From an uncultured Pelagibacteraceae bacterium (lineage in GTDB: Bacteria > Pseudomonadota > Alphaproteobacteria > Pelagibacterales > Pelagibacteraceae), in assembly GCA_902578775.1 (NCBI GenBank), contig CACHEF010000004.1, positions 62,001 to 126,000 on the forward strand: a stretch of 64,000 nucleotides of DNA, in the 5' to 3' direction. Of the stretch, positions 10,147-19,952 are shown piece by piece; position 1 is the stretch's first letter; each line of letters starts with the position of its first letter. The position numbers were made by a program, and so were the translations under genes. The notes beneath the pieces were generated by a model. That model was not told where the DNA came from, ran no database searches, and was given only the letters and a program-made list of their open reading frames with translations.

Positions 10147-13100
10147 CTCACTTCTTTTATTGTCTTATTTAATGTAATTGGATTTTCAAGTTTATTTAAC
10201 ATTTCTTTGGGACAAACTTGAATAAAGTTTTTTTTCTCTTCCTCAAAATTTTTAATTATATTTTTTGAAAGTAATGATCCTGTTTCTTCTGAGTGTTCCA
10301 AAACTAATCCTTTTAAAAGATTTTCCCAATATTTTGTCTCAACATTTTGCCAAAATACAGAATCAGAATTTACTTTTTTCTCAAATTCTTTTGATTTATC
10401 ATAAATAAATGCCATTCCTCCTGTCATACCAGCTGCAAAATTATCTCCAACATTACCCAAAATAACTACTGTCCCACCAGTCATATACTCACATCCATTA
10501 GAGTCACAACCTTCTATAACTGATGTTGCGCCAGAGTTTCTCACTGCAAACCTATCACCAGCCTGACCTGCTGCAAAAAGTTTTCCAGATGTAGCACCAT
10601 AAAGCACTGTATTCCCAATAATAGTATTTTCATTAGATATTAAATTGCTTTCATCAGAAAGTTTAATTGTAATTGTAGCTCCTGATAATCCTTTTCCGAC
10701 ATAATCATTTGCATCGCCTTTAAGATTCAATTTGAGACCTTTAGATGAAAAAGCTCCAAATGATTGTCCTGCTGAACCTTTAAAATTTAATGTTAAGAAA
10801 TTTTCCTCTAATTTTTCATAGCCATATTTTTTATATAAATGGTGTGAAATCCTTGTACCAACTGCTCTATCAGTATTTTTAATTGTTATCTCTTTTTCAA
10901 ACTTTTCTGATTTATTTAGAGATTTTTCAATTTTTGGCCAAAGTTCTTGATCAAGCGTATCTGGAACTTTATTAATTTCTAGAGTCTCACAATATCTTTT
11001 ATTATTTCCTGGATCAGCTTGGACAAATAAAGGATTTAAATCTAAATCATCTAAATTAGGTGAGGCTTTATTTACCTGCATTAGCAAATCTGTTCTTCCA
11101 ATTATATCATTCAATGTTTTAAATCCTAATTGAGCTAAAATTTCTCTTACTTCTAAAGCTATAAAAGTAAATAAGTTTACAATCTTATCCGGGGTACCAG
11201 TAAATTTTTCTCTTAGTTTTTCATCTTGTGTACAAACTCCAACTGGACAAGTATTTGAATGGCATTGTCTCACCATTATACATCCCATGGCCACTAAAGC
11301 AGTTGTAGCAACTCCATATTCTTCTGCACCCATCATTGCAGCAATAACAACATCCCTACCTGTTTTGATACCACCATCTGTTCTAAGGGTTACTTTGTGT
11401 CTTAAGTTATTTAAAGTAAGTACTTGATTTGCCTCTGTAAGACCCATTTCCCATGGTATCCCTACATACTTAACACTAGTTTGGGGAGTTGCACCAGTTC
11501 CACCATTATGCCCAGAAATCAAAATAATATCAGCCTTTGCTTTAGCTACTCCAGCAGCGATTGTTCCAATTCCAGAAGATGCAACTAGTTTAACACCAAC
11601 TCTTGCTGAGGGATTAATTTGTTTTAAATCGTAAATTAATTGGGCAAGGTCTTCTATTGAGTAAATATCATGATGTGGTGGTGGAGAAATTAATGTTACC
11701 CCAGGAGTGGAATGTCTAAGTTCAGCAATCTCTTTAGTCACTTTGAAACCTGGTAATTGGCCTCCTTCACCCGGTTTAGCGCCTTGCGCCATTTTAATCT
11801 CAATTTCATTACAATTATTCAAATAATTAACAGTCACACCAAATCTCGCAGATGCAATTTGTTTGACTCTTGAATTAGCGCTATCTCCACTGTCCATTAT
11901 CCTAAATCTGCTAGCATCTTCGCCTCCTTCTCCACTACAAGAGGCACCTTTAATTCTATTCATTCCAATTGCTAGAGTCTCGTGCGCCTCTTTTGATAAG
12001 GCTCCATGAGACATACTCCCACTCCCAAATCTTTTTAAAATCTTATCTACTGACTCAACTTCTGAAATATCTATAGAGGCTCCTAATTTTTTTTTTCTAA
12101 AATTAATCAAATCTCTCAGGTTTATTGGTGGTAAATTATAGATACCTTCAGCGTATTTTTTATATGCTTCGTAAGAATTAGATCCTACAGCGCTTTGTAA
12201 TAAATGAATAAGTCTACCCTGATATTGATGAGTTTCACCATTCTTTCTATATCTGTAAATTCCACCAATAGGCAAAATAGTTTCAGTGCTCTCAAATGCT
12301 TCTTTATGAATCTCTCTAATCTTTTTTTCAATTCCAACTAAACCAATACCTGAGATTTTTGATGTTACACCAGGAAAATAATCGTTAACAACAGTTCTAC
12401 TTAATCCAACAGTCTCAAAATTACATCCTCCTCTATACGAACTTAAAACGGAGATACCCATTTTAGACATTATTTTCAATAAACCAGCATTTACTGAATT
12501 TATATATCGCTGGACACATTCATTAAAACTATATTGGCCAAAAAGTTTCTTCTCATATCTTTGGTAAAGACTATCTAAAGCCAAATATGGATTCACCGTG
12601 GTTGCTCCAACACCAATTAATGTGGCAAATGAGTGCGTATCTAAAGCTTCCCCCGATTGAACGTTAATTGAAACATAGCCTCTTAATTTTTTTTGTATCA
12701 AAAATGTATTTATTGCTCCAACACTCAATAACATCGGCATTGGCAATCTTTCAGTAGAAAGCTCTTTGTCACTTAAAACTATTTGAGTAACACCTTGTCT
12801 TACTGCTATTTCTGCCTCTTTTTGTATTCTTTTTATAGAATCCTCCAAGTTTTCATTTTTTGAAAAAGTACAATTGATTATTTGAGAATTTTTACTAAAG
12901 AAACTTATAAACTTATTAAATTGTGAGTTTGATAAAATAGGGCTATTTAAAACATATATATTTTCTTTTGTTAGTGTATCAAAGTCCAGGATATTTCCTA
13001 AATTACCAAATCTAGTTTTTAAACTCATAACCTTATTTTCTCTTAATGAGTCAATTGGTGGGTTTGTTACTTGACTAAAATTTTGTCTAAAAAAATGATA

Positions 13101-14648
13101 GAGAGGTCTATACTTATCAGAAAGCACAGCTAGAGGAGTATCATCTCCCATTGAACCTGTTGCCTCTTTTGCATCTTCAGCCATAGGATGTAAAATGAGC
13201 TCCAAATCCTCCAAACTAATTCCAAAAGTATATTGTCTTCTTCTTAAGTTTTCTCCATCAAAAACATGTTTTTCATTAGAAACTGACAATTTTTCATCTA
13301 AATCAATTATTTGCGAATTAAAATGTTTAAACTCTTTTGCTAGATGGTCTTTAATTTGATTATTTGAAAAAACTTTACCTTTTTCTATTCTAACTCCTAT
13401 AATTTCTCCAGGGCCTAATCTTCCTTTAGTTAAAATTTTTTTTTCATTTAATTCTATCATTCCAGTTTCTGAGCCGGCAAAAAGCATTTTATCTTTTGTA
13501 ATTGCATACCTTAAAGGTCTAAGACCATTTCTATCATTAGCAGCTATAACCCATTCATTATCAGTTGCGGCTATAGCAGCAGGTCCATCCCAAGGTTCCA
13601 TTGTACTATTTAAAAAATTAAATAATTTTTGATGGCTTTTTGAAAGAGTCTTATTTTTTTTTGACCAAGCGTCTGGTACTAACATTAATTTAGCCAGTGG
13701 TGCAGATTGACCTGATTTATTTAATAATTCAAAAACATTATCTAAGGCTGCTGAATCTGAAACTCCTTTTTGAATTACTGGCTGCAAGTTTTTTACATTA
13801 TCAAAAAGTGGGCTACTCATTTCTTGTTCATGAACTTTCATCCAGTTTTTATTTCCTTTATAAGTATTTATTTCACCATTATGTGCAATAGCTCTAAATG
13901 GTTGAGCTAGACTCCAGCTTGGAGCTGTGTTTGTAGAAAATCTTTGGTGAAAAATTGCGTATCTTGAAATAAATCTTTTGTCTTTCAAATCCAAATAAAA
14001 ATCTGCTATTGCTTCTGCTAAATATAACCCTTTATAGATTATAGATTTTGAGCTAATTGAGCAGATGTAAAAATTATTTAAAGATGCATCGAAAGCTTTA
14101 TTTTCTATTCTCTTTCTTGTCTCATAAATTTTTCTCTCCAAATTTTTATCTAATAAGTTTAAATCATTCGATTTAAATAAGACCTGAATAATTTCTGGCA
14201 TTGTTTGTAAAGCTTTTTCACCCAAAACTTTTGGATTTACAGGCACTTGTCGCCAACCATAAATGCTAAAATTATTTTTAGTTAATTCACTTTCAACAAT
14301 TGTTTTACAATTCTCTTGCGCTGAATAATCATTTTTGGGTAAAAAAATCATCCCTACACAAATTTCAGAATTGTCGTAATCGTGTCCAGTAACCTCAATT
14401 TTTTCTATAAAAAAATCTTTTGGAATCTCAACGTGTATTCCAGCCCCATCACCTGTTTTACCATCTGCATCAACTGCTCCTCTATGCCAAACTGCCTTTA
14501 AAGCTTCAATTCCAAATTCAACAACCGCCCTAGACTTCTTTCCTTCGGTTGATGCAATCAAACCAACTCCACATGCGTCATGCTCCATTTCTTTTGAATA
14601 AACATGATTTTTACTAAGTAATTTAAGATTTTTTTTGTAAGTCTCCAT
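10143..14648 (-). CDS. gltB: Glutamate synthase (NADPH) large subunit
   Basis: Makes two glutamates from glutamine and 2-oxoglutarate, so it is the main ammonium-assimilation partner of glutamine synthetase. The 1501 residues have the usual length and order. The class II glutaminase nucleophile Cys26 lies in HDACGVGLIAS, so a short propeptide is expected to be removed. A central domain and the FMN synthase domain follow (SGHNGGTGATPQTSVKY). The Fe-S cysteines are in CHSNTCPVGVC, and the C-terminal Gly-rich beta-helix in the last 250 residues. I chose the ATG at 14648, not the track's TTG at 14651, because ATG overlaps the gltD stop as ATGA. Confidence 0.97.
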   Translation of the reverse strand: METYKKNLKLLSKNHVYSKEMEHDACGVGLIASTEGKKSRAVVEFGIEALKAVWHRGAVDADGKTGDGAGIHVEIPKDFFIEKIEVTGHDYDNSEICVGMIFLPKNDYSAQENCKTIVESELTKNNFSIYGWRQVPVNPKVLGEKALQTMPEIIQVLFKSNDLNLLDKNLERKIYETRKRIENKAFDASLNNFYICSISSKSIIYKGLYLAEAIADFYLDLKDKRFISRYAIFHQRFSTNTAPSWSLAQPFRAIAHNGEINTYKGNKNWMKVHEQEMSSPLFDNVKNLQPVIQKGVSDSAALDNVFELLNKSGQSAPLAKLMLVPDAWSKKNKTLSKSHQKLFNFLNSTMEPWDGPAAIAATDNEWVIAANDRNGLRPLRYAITKDKMLFAGSETGMIELNEKKILTKGRLGPGEIIGVRIEKGKVFSNNQIKDHLAKEFKHFNSQIIDLDEKLSVSNEKHVFDGENLRRRQYTFGISLEDLELILHPMAEDAKEATGSMGDDTPLAVLSDKYRPLYHFFRQNFSQVTNPPIDSLRENKVMSLKTRFGNLGNILDFDTLTKENIYVLNSPILSNSQFNKFISFFSKNSQIINCTFSKNENLEDSIKRIQKEAEIAVRQGVTQIVLSDKELSTERLPMPMLLSVGAINTFLIQKKLRGYVSINVQSGEALDTHSFATLIGVGATTVNPYLALDSLYQRYEKKLFGQYSFNECVQRYINSVNAGLLKIMSKMGISVLSSYRGGCNFETVGLSRTVVNDYFPGVTSKISGIGLVGIEKKIREIHKEAFESTETILPIGGIYRYRKNGETHQYQGRLIHLLQSAVGSNSYEAYKKYAEGIYNLPPINLRDLINFRKKKLGASIDISEVESVDKILKRFGSGSMSHGALSKEAHETLAIGMNRIKGASCSGEGGEDASRFRIMDSGDSANSRVKQIASARFGVTVNYLNNCNEIEIKMAQGAKPGEGGQLPGFKVTKEIAELRHSTPGVTLISPPPHHDIYSIEDLAQLIYDLKQINPSARVGVKLVASSGIGTIAAGVAKAKADIILISGHNGGTGATPQTSVKYVGIPWEMGLTEANQVLTLNNLRHKVTLRTDGGIKTGRDVVIAAMMGAEEYGVATTALVAMGCIMVRQCHSNTCPVGVCTQDEKLREKFTGTPDKIVNLFTFIALEVREILAQLGFKTLNDIIGRTDLLMQVNKASPNLDDLDLNPLFVQADPGNNKRYCETLEINKVPDTLDQELWPKIEKSLNKSEKFEKEITIKNTDRAVGTRISHHLYKKYGYEKLEENFLTLNFKGSAGQSFGAFSSKGLKLNLKGDANDYVGKGLSGATITIKLSDESNLISNENTIIGNTVLYGATSGKLFAAGQAGDRFAVRNSGATSVIEGCDSNGCEYMTGGTVVILGNVGDNFAAGMTGGMAFIYDKSKEFEKKVNSDSVFWQNVETKYWENLLKGLVLEHSEETGSLLSKNIIKNFEEEKKNFIQVCPKEMLNKLENPITLNKTIKEVS

Positions 14649-16087
14649 CAAGCAACTTTCGATTTGTTAATTTTTATATTCTCTAAATAATTTTTCATAG
14701 CTGAAGCAGCGTCTCTTCCATCTTTAATCGCCCAAACGACTAGTGATGCGCCTCTCACAATATCTCCAGCAGCAAAAACCCCTTTCAAGTTTGTTTGCAT
14801 TGTATCAAAGTCTGTTTTTAGAGTTCCCCATTTCGTGACCTGTAGTTCTTTTGCATCAAATAGATATGGTAAATCTTCTGGATCAAATCCCAGAGCTTTA
14901 ATAACCATTTCAGCTTTAATCTCAAATTCTGCTCCTTCTTTAATTTGAGGTCTTCTTCTACCAGAGTCGTCGGGTTCTCCTAATTGAATTTGGTCTACAA
15001 TTAAATTTTCAATCTTATTTTTACCTTTAAATTCTTTAGGACTAGATAACCATACAAATTCTACACCTTCCTCTTCTGCATTAGCAACTTCTCTTGCTGA
15101 TCCTGGCATATTTTCTTTATCTCTTCTATAAAGACACTTAACAGATTTTGCTTTTTGTCTTACTGAAGTTCTAACGCAATCCATAGCTGTATCGCCACCA
15201 CCTATAACAACAACATCTTTTCCTTCAGCATTTAATATACCTCTATCAAATAATTCAACTTTATCTCCTAAACCTTTTTTATTTGAAGCAGTTAAAAATT
15301 CCATAGCTGGAAAAATATTGTCCAAATCATTTCCAGGTAATTCTATTTCCCTAGGTTTATAAACTCCTGTAGCAATTAAAATTGCATCATGTTTTTTTCT
15401 TAATTGCTCCAAGGAAGCATCTTTACCAACTTCAAAGTTTTGGACAAACTCTATACCACCATCTTTTAGGAGCTTTGTTCTTCTTTCTACAACGTGTTTT
15501 TCTAATTTAAAGTTAGGGATACCATAAATTAATAAACCTCCAGCTCTGTCATATCGATCATATACGGTAATTTTATATCCATTCTTTCTTAATTGTTCTG
15601 CTGCAGCTAGTCCAGCTGGTCCTGCGCCGATTATGCCTACACTCTGGTCTTTTTCATATTTAACTTCGATTGGTTTAACCCAACCTTTATCCCAAGCATT
15701 ATCTGTAATATATTTTTCCACTGAACCAATCGTAACTGTCCCATGTCCTGATTGCTCAATTACACAATTACCCTCACAAAGTCGATCTTGTGGACATATT
15801 CTTCCGCAAACTTCAGGCATGTTATTTGTACTTTGTGACAATTCATATGCCTCTTTAAGTCTTCCCTCAGCAGTTAATTTAAGCCAATCTGGTATGTTAT
15901 TACTTAAGGGACAATGAACTTGGCAAAAAGGTACTCCACATTGTGAGCAACGACTAGATTGATCCTGGGCTTTTTGTTTTATAAAATCATCATAGATTTC
16001 ATTAAAGTCATCTTTCCTATCATTTACTTTTCTCTTAGGTGGAGTTTGTTGACCTATTTTTACAAATTTAAGCATTTTATCACTCAT
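14648..16087 (-). CDS. gltD: Glutamate synthase small subunit (FAD/NADPH oxidoreductase)
   Basis: Transfers electrons from NADPH through FAD and Fe-S centres to GltB. It has an N-terminal Fe-S domain with cysteine clusters CSQCGVPFCQVHC and CGRICPQDRLCEGNC, then an FAD motif (GIIGAGPAGLAAAE) and an NADPH motif (VIGGGDTAMDCVR). The C-terminal FAD contact is near GVFAAGDIVRGASLVVWAI. The track start at 16117 adds MYIFQNSKKN. I prefer the in-frame ATG at 16087 (MSDKMLKF, 479 residues); a third ATG lies at 16075. The order gltD then gltB is reversed relative to E. coli. Coupling to gltB is by an ATGA overlap. Confidence 0.95.
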   Translation of the reverse strand: MSDKMLKFVKIGQQTPPKRKVNDRKDDFNEIYDDFIKQKAQDQSSRCSQCGVPFCQVHCPLSNNIPDWLKLTAEGRLKEAYELSQSTNNMPEVCGRICPQDRLCEGNCVIEQSGHGTVTIGSVEKYITDNAWDKGWVKPIEVKYEKDQSVGIIGAGPAGLAAAEQLRKNGYKITVYDRYDRAGGLLIYGIPNFKLEKHVVERRTKLLKDGGIEFVQNFEVGKDASLEQLRKKHDAILIATGVYKPREIELPGNDLDNIFPAMEFLTASNKKGLGDKVELFDRGILNAEGKDVVVIGGGDTAMDCVRTSVRQKAKSVKCLYRRDKENMPGSAREVANAEEEGVEFVWLSSPKEFKGKNKIENLIVDQIQLGEPDDSGRRRPQIKEGAEFEIKAEMVIKALGFDPEDLPYLFDAKELQVTKWGTLKTDFDTMQTNLKGVFAAGDIVRGASLVVWAIKDGRDAASAMKNYLENIKINKSKVA

Positions 16088-16142
16088 ATTTTTTTTTGAA
16101 TTTTGGAAAATATACATTGTTTTTTGTTGTAAAAGAACTATT

Positions 16143-16163
16143 TAGGTCAGTTACTATGACCTA
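16143..16163. promoter_or_regulatory. 21-bp palindrome in the gltD/uppP divergent region
   Basis: Perfect 7-bp arms TAGGTCA / TGACCTA flank a 7-bp centre. The site lies between the divergent gltD and uppP genes, about 55 bp from the chosen gltD start and just before a TATAAAG that could be a -10 element for the plus strand. Its size suits a dimeric repressor or activator. It overlaps the ATG of the 37-codon mini-ORF, which counts slightly against that ORF. The regulator is unknown. Confidence 0.4.
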
Positions 16164-16269
16164 TATAAAGCAAAAATTCGCCCAGAATAAAGGTATTCTA
16201 ATTTTTGCATATCTATTATGTTTTAATGGAATTGTTTTAAAAGGATATTTTTTAAGTTACGACACTTAA
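16156..16269 (+). CDS. Hypothetical 37-residue membrane mini-protein abutting uppP
   Basis: This ORF, below the track threshold, reads MTYIKQKFAQNKGILIFAYL and ends FLSYDT. A short basic start is followed by one hydrophobic segment (about residues 14-34). Its TAA directly abuts the uppP ATG in the same frame, as at other real gene junctions in this window. Against it: no Shine-Dalgarno is visible, the ATG sits inside a palindrome, and a likely -10 element lies just downstream of the ATG. It could be a real upstream peptide coupled to uppP, or simply open leader DNA. Confidence 0.3.
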   Translation: MTYIKQKFAQNKGILIFAYLLCFNGIVLKGYFLSYDT

Positions 16270-17034
16270 ATGTTTCAAGATTTAATAGAAATTATTATCT
16301 TAGCAGCTATTCAAGGAATTACTGAATTTTTACCAATAAGCTCTTCTGCGCATCTAATTATAGTTTCGAGTTTATATGAAATTAACACAGGTTCGTTATT
16401 AATAGACATAGGTCTTCATTTAGGATCATTATTAGCGATTGTATTTTTTTTTAGAAAAGATTTATTTGATTTAAAAAATAACCGAAAGTTATTGAGTCTC
16501 ATTATAATTGGTTCCATACCACTTATTATTTTTGGTTACATATTGCATATAACTGAATTAATTAATGTATTAAGAAATATAAAAGTTATAGCTTGGATGA
16601 CATTAATTTTTGGGGTCATTTTATTTATTGCTGATCAAAGAAAAATTGAAAAAAATATGTCTTCAAACTTAAATTTGAAATCAATAATATTTATAGGATT
16701 TTTTCAAATATTAGCTTTAGTGCCTGGTGTCAGTAGAGCAGGTATTACAATTACTGCTGCAAGAATATTAAAATTTAATAGAGTTGATGCTAGTAAAATT
16801 TCATTCTTACTTTCAATTCCCGCTTTAGCAGGAGCAAGTTTTTTAGGTTTAAAAGATATTAAAATTGAAAATATAGAACTTAATTTCTTGTTATTAACTG
16901 CTGTGACACTGTCATTTATTTTCTCCTTTATCACAATAAAATATTTTTTAATTTACATTAATAAATTTTCTTTGAATGTGATTGTAATATACCGAATATT
17001 AATTTCTATTATCTTATTTTATATTATTTATTAA
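16270..17034 (+). CDS. uppP: Undecaprenyl-diphosphatase (BacA/UppP family)
   Basis: Integral inner-membrane phosphatase that recycles the undecaprenyl lipid carrier used for peptidoglycan and O-antigen export. The 254 residues contain both family motifs: ITEFLPISSSAHLI near the N-terminus, with the catalytic glutamate and serines, and PGVSRAGITITAARIL around residue 155. About seven or eight hydrophobic segments are present. The gene stands alone on the plus strand and ends 7 bp from the convergent FkbM gene. Confidence 0.95.
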   Translation: MFQDLIEIIILAAIQGITEFLPISSSAHLIIVSSLYEINTGSLLIDIGLHLGSLLAIVFFFRKDLFDLKNNRKLLSLIIIGSIPLIIFGYILHITELINVLRNIKVIAWMTLIFGVILFIADQRKIEKNMSSNLNLKSIIFIGFFQILALVPGVSRAGITITAARILKFNRVDASKISFLLSIPALAGASFLGLKDIKIENIELNFLLLTAVTLSFIFSFITIKYFLIYINKFSLNVIVIYRILISIILFYIIY

Positions 17035-17041
17035 TTATCAT

Positions 17042-17752
17042 TTATTTTTTTCCAAAAATTTTAGTTAAGCCACAAATTGCTATAAGAGAATACTCATTTT
17101 TAGAAAAGAATTCTGTAAATTCATTTGATGGAAAATATCCACTATTATCTTCAATAAGTATTAATTCAGGATCAATAATTTTCAAATTTGATGATTTTAT
17201 AACCTCAAAATCTTTTCCTTCTATATCAATGTTTAACACATTGATTTTTCCAACTTTAATGAAAATATCATTTATGTGAAAATTATTTATATTTACTTCT
17301 TCATAGTCAGTATCACTTTTTAATTTAAAATATTTTGCATGATCTAATGATGTAGTATCAATTAATGAAAAAGGTGATTTTCTTTTAAATTTATATACTT
17401 TAATATATTTTGAATAAGAATTGCTAACAGCACCATTAATTGTTTTTACTTTTTTTCCTCTTGCAAATCTAAACCATTTTAATCTGTCCTCATCTAGGTC
17501 AACACAATAACCAGTAAAACCTTTTTTATGTAATAAATATGTATTAGAGACCCATCTTGGATGAAATGCACCAATGTCCAAATACTTTCCCTTATTAATT
17601 TTTTTATAATTTAAGTATTTTAATAAAATGAGATCTTCACCTGATTGGGAATAAGAAGTTTTAAAATGTCTATAACCTAGTAAAAAACAAATAAAATCAA
17701 ACATAAATTTAGGAATGATAAAATAAAATATGTTGATAAATATTTTTTTCAT
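17042..17752 (-). CDS. FkbM-family methyltransferase
   Basis: SAM-dependent O-methyltransferase of the FkbM family, typically acting on sugars or polysaccharide intermediates. The SAM-binding motif is KYLDIGAFHPRWVSN, followed by the acidic loop CVDLDEDR and the family's DIEGKDFEV motif near residue 185. The N-terminal 30 residues (MKKIFINIFYFIIPKFMFDF) are hydrophobic and may anchor the 236-residue protein to the membrane. It is downstream of, and on the same strand as, the DMT transporter (32 bp gap). The substrate is unknown; with uppP and the GT4 gene nearby, an envelope-glycan role is an inference. Confidence 0.85.
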   Translation of the reverse strand: MKKIFINIFYFIIPKFMFDFICFLLGYRHFKTSYSQSGEDLILLKYLNYKKINKGKYLDIGAFHPRWVSNTYLLHKKGFTGYCVDLDEDRLKWFRFARGKKVKTINGAVSNSYSKYIKVYKFKRKSPFSLIDTTSLDHAKYFKLKSDTDYEEVNINNFHINDIFIKVGKINVLNIDIEGKDFEVIKSSNLKIIDPELILIEDNSGYFPSNEFTEFFSKNEYSLIAICGLTKIFGKK

Positions 17753-17784
17753 TTTTTACTATACTTAGGTTTTACAAAAATTAT

Positions 17785-18675
17785 TTATTTTACTTTATAA
17801 TATAAAGGTAACAGTTGAGATAACAGAACTCCACTTAAAATAAAAAAACATCCCAATAAATTGTTCATATCCAATATTTGGTCCAACAAGAACCAGGCTG
17901 CTACAGTAGCAAAAACGCCCTCTAAAGAAAATATAATAGCTGCTGGCGCTGGTGTTATATTCTTTTGAGCATAAATTTGCAAAACAAAAGCAAATCCACC
18001 TGACAAAATTCCAGCATATAAAATAGAATCTATTTCTTTTAAAATATTCTCTAAAATAAATTCTTCGTAAATCAATCCAATTACAAAAGAGAGAAAAGCA
18101 ACAATAAAAGTTTGAGTAGCACCAAGTGTTAAAGGAAGATTATATTTTGTGACTATAATACCAGTAAAGATTATATGTGTGCTCCAAAATAAAGCCCCTA
18201 ATATTACTAATGTGTCTCCAAGTCTAACGGTGGCGTCATAAAAATTAGTTAATAAATAACCTCCTATTAAACATAAAATGACTGAAGGCCATACGCTCCA
18301 GTGTAATGACTTTCTTTTAAATAAAAAAATTATTATAGGTACCATAGGAACATAAAAAATTGTAAAAAATGCTGCATTAGCCACATCAGTGTATAATAAA
18401 GCTACTTGTTGTAACGCAGACCCTAAAAATAATGATAATCCAATTAAAAAGGACAGGATACCAAATGTTTTAAACCTTAATTTTAATTCTGATTTTAAAT
18501 ATTTTATTTCAAATAAGAAAACTAAAGGGATAATAGCTAAGAACCCTATAAAAAATCTTACAGCATTAAAAGTGAAAGGACCAATATCATCCATCCCTGT
18601 ATCTTGAGCAATAAAAGTAGTCCCCCAAATAAAAGTGCATAATAAAGCGCTTAATAATGAAACAGTCTTTGACAT
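17785..18675 (-). CDS. DMT-superfamily (EamA) transporter
   Basis: Probable inner-membrane exporter or importer of small metabolites. The 296 residues form about ten hydrophobic segments in two EamA repeats. The first contains LCTFIWGTTFIAQD and the second SLEGVFATVAAWFLLDQ, the usual RhaT/EamA signature. It starts 9 bp after the aceF stop on the same strand, so it may be co-transcribed with pyruvate dehydrogenase, although no functional link is evident. The substrate cannot be predicted. Confidence 0.88.
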   Translation of the reverse strand: MSKTVSLLSALLCTFIWGTTFIAQDTGMDDIGPFTFNAVRFFIGFLAIIPLVFLFEIKYLKSELKLRFKTFGILSFLIGLSLFLGSALQQVALLYTDVANAAFFTIFYVPMVPIIIFLFKRKSLHWSVWPSVILCLIGGYLLTNFYDATVRLGDTLVILGALFWSTHIIFTGIIVTKYNLPLTLGATQTFIVAFLSFVIGLIYEEFILENILKEIDSILYAGILSGGFAFVLQIYAQKNITPAPAAIIFSLEGVFATVAAWFLLDQILDMNNLLGCFFILSGVLLSQLLPLYYKVK

Positions 18676-18683
18676 AGTTTTAG

Positions 18684-19952
18684 TTAAACAGCTAATTTAT
18701 AGGCAAAGTTTTTACCTAAGTTTTCTTTTAAATCATTATTAAAACGAGCTGCCTCTGCACCATCAATTATTCTATGATCATAAGATAAAGAAAGAGGCAA
18801 CATTACTCGTGTAACAAGTTTACCTTCAAAAAATATCTGCTTTTTTTGAGATTTTCCTATTCCTAATATAGCAACTTCTGGATAATTAATAATAGGGGTA
18901 AAAAATGATCCCCCTATGCTTCCAAGACTTGTTATTGTCATAGAACCACCGTATAGCTCTTTCTTATTAATTTTTAAATTTCTACATTCTTCACTTAATT
19001 TTTTTAGTTCAGTACCTATTAAAGAGATATTTTTATTATCTGCATTTCTAATTTTTGGAACCATTAAACCATGTGGAGTATCAACTGCTATGCCTATATG
19101 ATAATATTTTTTGATTGTTATTTTTCCCTTCTCAATTTCATCAATAGAAGAATTAAAACTTGGAAATTTTTTTAATGAAGTAGTTAATGCCTTTACAATA
19201 AAGGCTAAAGGTGTAATTTTTTTCTTTTCACCCGTATATATATCTATAAGTGATGTCCTAAATTCCTCTAAATCTGTTATGTCTGCTTCATCATGATTTG
19301 TAACATGAGGAATATTTGTCCAAGAATTGATCAAATATTTTGACGAAATCTTTTTAACTCTTGGTATATCCTTTATTTCAATTTCACCAAATTCTGAATG
19401 GGAATATTCTGATTGAACTTTTTCTTTATCTTCATTTTCAATTTTTCGATTTGATTGAGTAGATACAAACAATTTAATATCATCCTCTGTAATTCTTCCC
19501 CTCGCTTCACTTCCTTGGATTTTATTAATATTTACACCTAGCTCCCTTGCAAATTTTCTTACCTTAGGTGATGCAGAAATAGAATCCGAAATATCATTTT
19601 TTATAGAATTTTGATGATCAACCTTTTTTTCTTCTAGAGATACTTTTTCTATAAAAATTTTTTCTTTAGTTTCTTTTTTAATTGATTTATCATTATTTTC
19701 ACTTTCTAAATTTTCATTAGTTTCAATTTCTAGAATTTTATCACCTTCAGAAACATTATCCCCGACTTTCAAAGTTATTGATACTATTTTTCCCTCTTCA
19801 ATAGCTGGGATTTCAACACTCGATTTATCACTTTCAATAGTTATTAATGGATCATTTTTTTTGACAACTTGTCCTTTTTTTACTAACACCTCTATGACCT
19901 CTACATCTTTAAAATCTCCAATATTCGGAACTTTAATATCTTTTTTCAACAT
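18684..19952 (-). CDS. aceF: Pyruvate dehydrogenase E2 (dihydrolipoamide acetyltransferase)
   Basis: Core of the pyruvate dehydrogenase complex; it transfers the acetyl group from lipoyl-lysine to CoA. The 422 residues have one N-terminal lipoyl domain (about 1-78, lipoyl lysine in ESDKSSVEIP), an acidic/lysine-rich linker, a peripheral-subunit-binding domain (ASPKVRKFARELGVN, about 125-160) and the catalytic domain. The catalytic motif DHRIIDGAEAARF lies near the C-terminus. The ATG directly abuts the aceE TAA in the same frame. One lipoyl domain is fewer than the three of E. coli AceF, and the second copy in this operon is on E1. No E3 (lpd) gene is nearby. Confidence 0.95.
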   Translation of the reverse strand: MLKKDIKVPNIGDFKDVEVIEVLVKKGQVVKKNDPLITIESDKSSVEIPAIEEGKIVSITLKVGDNVSEGDKILEIETNENLESENNDKSIKKETKEKIFIEKVSLEEKKVDHQNSIKNDISDSISASPKVRKFARELGVNINKIQGSEARGRITEDDIKLFVSTQSNRKIENEDKEKVQSEYSHSEFGEIEIKDIPRVKKISSKYLINSWTNIPHVTNHDEADITDLEEFRTSLIDIYTGEKKKITPLAFIVKALTTSLKKFPSFNSSIDEIEKGKITIKKYYHIGIAVDTPHGLMVPKIRNADNKNISLIGTELKKLSEECRNLKINKKELYGGSMTITSLGSIGGSFFTPIINYPEVAILGIGKSQKKQIFFEGKLVTRVMLPLSLSYDHRIIDGAEAARFNNDLKENLGKNFAYKLAV

